From Prototheca cutis (taxonomy: Eukaryota > Chlorophyta > Trebouxiophyceae > Chlorellales > Chlorellaceae): DNA of 64,000 nucleotides. Below the pieces are notes generated by a model. The model was not told the origin of the DNA and ran no database searches. It saw only the letters and a list, made by a program, of their open reading frames with translations. How positions within the stretch are numbered: the stretch's first letter is position 1; each line of letters begins with the position of its first letter. The stretch spans positions 209,591 to 273,590 of the forward strand of contig BCIH01000002.1 of NCBI GenBank assembly GCA_002897115.2, read 5' to 3'. Of the stretch, positions 59,803-64,000 are shown piece after piece. A program made the position numbers and the translations under genes.

Positions 59803-61329
59803 TCATATGCGGGCGTCCAGCCATTCGATCAGCTCGCGCTGGAGGTCCTCGTTCCCCTGTTCCTTGACCAGCACATGCCACATGTGGTTGACCAGGCGGA
59901 TGGCCTTGTCGTCGCTGCCGCCGCGGCGGTAGAGCGCCTTGGAGCCCTCGCAGTCGCACATGGTGTCATTCTCCGAGTGACAGACGATAAATGGCAGGCG
60001 CACGTCCTCCAGTCGAGCCATCACCTCCTCCGTCACCCGCAGGTACTCGTTGGCATTCCGCACCCGCGTGTTCATGTGACTCACCAGCGGATCTGCATGT
60101 TTGTTTGTCGGCGGTTTGCTGATGTTGCCGTCGAGGGTGGGTCACACTGGGGCTCAATTTCCACAACCATTCCCACTGGATCAAAACAAACAATAGGCAA
60201 AACTAACAGCCATCGACCGCACCTGCGTCCCATTGCACTTGGAGCGAGGGGTACATGGTGTTCCGGTCCGTGGCGACGATGGCGGCGGTGGGGCAGACCC
60301 GGCTCAGCAGACGGGCCAGGGGGCGGATGTACGGGTTGAGGCCCTTGCGCGAGACGTGGTCCAGCGACAGCATCGGCGCCAGCAGCACCAAACCGCGGAA
60401 ACGGTCAGGCGCACGCAGCGCCGCACGCACCGCCACGCAGCCGCCCATGGAAATGCCGGACAGGAAGACAGGCAGGTCCTCAAATCCTTCCACGCCGCAC
60501 GTGCCCAGCATGCTGTTGTTTTAGGTTTATATGAGTGGGGAAGAATAAGAACGGGATAGATGCCAGCGAGGAGAAGAAAGTGCGGACAGAGTGCTGCTCC
60601 CCCTGGTCCAACAACCATACAATATCCAGAAAGGACAGCCAATATTCTCACTCATGGAGCTCCAGCACGTCCTCCACATAGTCGTCAAAATTCTCTACGT
60701 AAAACCGCAGCCCGCGTGCTGCCTCAGACCGTCCCGAGCCCTGGTTGTCAATCATGGCGACGGACACCCCCGCCTCATTAAAGCCCTGAACCCAGCCGCC
60801 ATAGACCGGGGGCTGTCCTGCCTCCTACAAGCCCGGGCAGTGTGGTTGATGGGTTAGGTTTTGCCGGGCCAACCAGGTCTCCCGCGACTGCCAGCAAATC
60901 CAACCACTGACGTCACGCCCGCAAGGACCAGGCTCGTTGCCGTGACATGACTGCCAGATGATCAGCCCCAGAAACAGCGCCATTGCCCAACCCCGCGCGG
61001 TAACGAGCCCCCACCACCTTACCGACCTGCACGGGCTCGAGCTCGAAAAGCGCGTGCGATCCATGGCCATGCACGAAGATCAGCACTGCCTTCGCCTTCT
61101 CGGCGGGAAAGAGATACGTCTGGAGGCACAAGCCCTTGGAATTGCGCAGTTGCCGCTGCACACCGCGAGGGCCCAGGTAGGACACAGGGTCGACCTCGTC
61201 GTACACTGTGCTCGGCACCCCTGGCAGCTCCCTGGCAGCCGGTGCAATGACTGACGCTTTCGTCTCCTTTCCAGGTTCGATCACTGCAGTCGCCGTCACC
61301 CCCACGGCGGACGTCAGCGGGACGGACAT
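59803..61329 (-). CDS. Monoacylglycerol-lipase-like alpha/beta hydrolase
   Basis: Serine hydrolase, probably cleaving an acylglycerol, lysophospholipid or phenolic ester. Four exons join in phase from ATG 61329. The core begins LIFVHGHGSHALFE (oxyanion strand and HG), then VAMIDNQGSGRSEAARGL and FYVENFDDYVEDVLELHE, matching monoacylglycerol lipases and the related algal and protist lysophospholipases. The nucleophile elbow GISMGGCVAV gives the catalytic Ser. The acid lies in HSENDTMCDCEG and the His in NHMWHVLVKE. No signal peptide or membrane segment is visible. The N-terminal 50 residues (VTATAVIEPGKETKAS) look like an organelle leader or flexible start. Plant caffeoyl-shikimate esterases are also close, so the substrate is uncertain. 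Divergent from MPP by 460 bp. Confidence 0.85.
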
Positions 61330-61789
61330 GCCCGATTGTCAAACGCCGTAAATAACTCGATCCACAGGCGAGGGCTCGGGCATGCAAGGCTTGGCGGTTG
61401 CACCAGCACACAAAAGTGCGCCCAAAAAGTGCAGCCTTGCAATGTACTTTTATTCAATATGCTGTGGATTGCTTGATAACGATAGGCTCCCAGGCCCTCC
61501 TCTCGGAGAAAACATTCCGAAATGGCCGGGGGCCCAGTACCCCCACGGACAATCGCGCGAGGTACTGCTCCCTCACCCCCCCGACCCCTCTGTGCCTGTC
61601 ACCTCCTCTGCTTGGCGCGAGTGGGTCGTGACGAGCCCCACCGCTCATGAGAAGGAACCCTTGACTAAACCCGACAGGGTGAAGCTTCTGTGTCATTTTA
61701 TCGTTGATCTGGACGTGCCTGGCAGCCCCCTTCACTGGTGCGGGCCAGTGAGTCATCGGCACACTTAGGCGAGGACTCGGGTGGTGAGC
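61330..61789. promoter_or_regulatory. Divergent upstream region, hydrolase (-) and MPP-beta (+)
   Basis: 460 bp between the two start codons. Nothing specific was recognised. Confidence 0.4.
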
Positions 61790-63972
61790 ATGCTGCGCCT
61801 GGCCAGTCGCAGCCCACGGCTGCTGCGTCAGCTGCGTGGCTACGCCGCGACATCGGAGGCAGCGGTCGCCGAGGAGGCGCTGTGGACCCGGTATGCCAGC
61901 CCCTACCCCCAGCAGCTCAACCTGCTGCCGGCCCTGGCCCAGCTCCCTGAGACCAAGGTGCGACGGGGTTTGGGACGCCGGATCGCATTGGCAATGCCTG
62001 ACATTTTGGAAGGCCATTCACAATTGCACGGGAGTTCGCGAGGCGCCTGGCATGCTCGGTTGGTGACGGGACGAGTGGAGGGAGCCCTGTTGTGACTGGT
62101 TCCTGAGGGCGCCCTGCCTCACCTCGATCGGGTTTCATGGCCGTTCCCGATGTTGGCCCTTTGTTATTGCTATCACATGGCCTTCATGGCGGCGCTTTGC
62201 TGTCGCCTGGGATCCCAGTTCCCGTTCTTCCTCCCATCTTCGAGCCCTGCTCCCTCCCATTCACAAGGCCCCTGCTCCCCACTCCCCACTCCCCACTCCC
62301 CATGCACACCAACTTCCCTCCTGCCCAAAGACCCCGCCCCTCCAAACTCAAACCAACAGGTGACCAAGCTGGCCAACGGTCTGCGTGTGGCGAGCGAGGC
62401 TGTGCCCGATTCCGAGACTGCGACGGTGGGCGTCTACATCGACGCGGGTTCTCGCTTTGAGACCGACGCGACTAACGGCGCGGCGCACTTCCTGGAGCAC
62501 ATGGCCTTCAAGGGCACCGACTCTCGCGGCGTGCGCGACCTGGAGGTCGAGATTGAGAACCTGGGCGGGCACCTGAACGCGTACACGAGCCGCGAGCAGA
62601 CGGCGTACTACGCCAAGGTGTTCAAGCGCGACGTGCCCCAGGCCGTTGCCATCCTGGCCGACATCCTGCAGAACTCCCGCCTGGACGAGCGCGCGATCGA
62701 GCGCGAGCGCGATGTCATCCTGCGCGAGCAGGAGGAGATTGAGGGCATCCCCGAGGAGGTGGTGTTTGACCACCTGCACGCCACCGCGTTCCAGTACTCG
62801 CCCCTGGGCCGCACAATCCTGGGCAGTGCGGCCAACATTCGCTCGCTGACCCGCGACGACCTGGCCACGTACATTGCCACGAACTACGTCGCGCCCCGCA
62901 TGGTCGTCGCCGCGGCCGGTGCCGTCGACCACGAGGCCCTGGTCGCCGCTGTGGAGAAGGGCTTTGGCGGGCTGCCCGCCGAGGGCCCGACCGCCTCTCA
63001 GCTGGTCGCCGCCGCGCCCGCCAAGTACACGGGCTCCGAGGTCCGCATCCGCGACCCGTCGCAGCCGCAGCTGCACCTGGCCCTGGCCTTCCAGGGCGCA
63101 TCGTGGGCCGACCCGGACGCCGTCCCGCTCATGGTCATCCAGACCCTGCTGGGGTCGTGGGAGAAGAACTCGGGCGCGGGTGCCGACGGCGCGTCGCCCC
63201 TCGTCCAGCCCATTGCCATCAATGGCCTGGCCAACTCGTTCATGGCCTTCAACACCAACTACCACGACACCGGGCTGTTTGGTGTCTACGCCGTCGCCGA
63301 GCCCGACGCGGACCACGAGGACCTGTGCTGGACCATCATGAACCGCATCACCGCCCTGAGCTACGGCGCGTCCGAGGCGGACGTCCAGCGTGCCAAGAAC
63401 CAGCTCAAGGCCTCCATCCTCTTCTCGGGAGATGGCACCACCGGTGCGTGTGGCCTTTTAGGGAGAAGAGCTGGGGGGGGATTTTTGTGTCCGTTGCTTT
63501 TTTCATGGGCGGGATTTAACAACGGCCATGAAATAACCAACCGTGGCCATGGGAGAGGGATTTGTGACTTGTTTGTCATGGCAAGGGCAGGAATTTGCAT
63601 AGAAAATAAAGGTTGCATGTTCCCACACCATTGCGGATGACGAGGGTCGGTCATCAATTGCTCCTTTCCCTCAAAGATTCCTGCTCCTCCTGGTCATGCA
63701 CATCCAGCCTCACCCACACATCTCTACCCCCCCCCCAAAACACGCACACAGGCATGGCCGAGGACATTGGCCGCAACCTGCTGGTGTACGGCCGCCGCAT
63801 CCCCCGCGCCGAGCTGTTTGCGCGCATCGACGCCGTCGACGCCGCGACGGTCAAGGCCGTGGCCTACCGCTTCTTCAACGACCAGCCCCTCACCGCCGCC
63901 ATGATGGGCGACACGCAGCTTGTGCCGGACTACAACTGGCTGCGCCGGAGGACGTACTGGCTGCGCTTCTGA
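61790..63972 (+). CDS. MPPB: Mitochondrial processing peptidase, beta subunit
   Basis: Zinc metallopeptidase that removes targeting peptides in the matrix; in plants it is also a core subunit of the cytochrome bc1 complex. Three exons: 61790-61957 region, a long exon from about 62359 to 63443, and 63752-63972. The first exon encodes a presequence MLRLASRSPRLLRQLRGYAA without acids. The catalytic block is AAHFLEHMAFKGT, with the inverted zinc motif HxxEH intact, and further on REQTAYYAKVFKRDV. The glycine-rich loop region reads GLFGVYAVAEPDAD. The C-terminus WLRRRTYWLRF matches the family. Codon use is very GC-rich and the middle exon is 1.1 kb, so splicing is light. The stop at 63972 is 28 bases from the window end. 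An intact HxxEH makes an active peptidase likely. Confidence 0.93.
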
Positions 63973-64000
63973 GCGGCCCGCCCCTAGAAGAAGATGATGA

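Noticed and set aside
62348..63316. 322-codon open frame on the minus strand
   Set aside because: Antisense shadow of the MPP-beta long exon.
1..64000. CRISPR arrays, bacterial operons, ribosomal or transfer RNA genes, telomere repeats
   Set aside because: None seen. The sequence is eukaryotic nuclear, and all tandem repeats are short microsatellites or homopolymers.

Overview
This window is a nuclear contig from a GC-rich, intron-rich green alga. Most likely it is a chlorophyte of the Chlorella/Auxenochlorella (trebouxiophyte) kind, which is an inference. Three things support this. First, the genes are eukaryotic, cut by roughly 100-300 bp GT-AG introns (a few GC-AG), with exons of high GC. 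Second, the gene set is typical of green plants: a protease-dead plastid FtsH (FtsHi), a MUT9-like kinase, a CCT-motif protein, a telobox Myb protein and a plant-type BNR/sialidase-like protein. Third, organelle and housekeeping genes are all of the eukaryotic nuclear type. Runs of N at 26621-26720 and 40157-40597 and scattered single N mark assembly gaps.

Layout, left to right. 0-6.1 kb: the 3' part of a telobox Myb gene (+), a mitochondrial thiamine-pyrophosphate-type carrier (-) and a TRAIP-like RING ubiquitin ligase (+). 6.2-9.4 kb: cytosolic aspartyl-tRNA synthetase (-). 9.4-15.5 kb: a 6.1 kb AT-richer stretch with no gene I can model. 15.5-25 kb: sialidase-like secreted protein (+), enhancer of polycomb EPL1 (+), CCT protein (-) and a Rab24-like GTPase (-). 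25.3-36.2 kb: DDB1 (+) and the cohesin-release factor WAPL (-), end to end. 37.4-46.4 kb: a small zinc-ribbon protein (-), plastid FtsHi (+) and a NIPA-type magnesium transporter (+). 46.5-56 kb: APC4 (-), an RCC1-repeat protein (-) and a MUT9-like kinase (+). 56.5-64 kb: organellar TsaE (-), PEX10 (+), a monoacylglycerol-lipase-like hydrolase (-) and the beta subunit of mitochondrial processing peptidase (+).

The genes are not an operon or pathway cluster. Several nonetheless act in genome maintenance and the cell cycle (TRAIP, DDB1, WAPL, APC4, EPL1, MUT9-like kinase, telobox protein). Many neighbours are divergent with short shared upstream regions (Rab24-like/DDB1, TsaE/PEX10, hydrolase/MPP, RCC1/MUT9-like), which suggests bidirectional promoters.

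At a larger scale the introns stand out. On the transcribed-gene strand they are G/T-rich just after the donor (poly-T followed by poly-G, or GT repeats) and C/A-rich just before the acceptor. In several introns the two ends are directly complementary. Two GC-AG introns can be placed with confidence from protein homology across the junction. Exon joins described below were worked out by hand from reading frame, splice sites and family conservation; most are secure, and weak ones are flagged.
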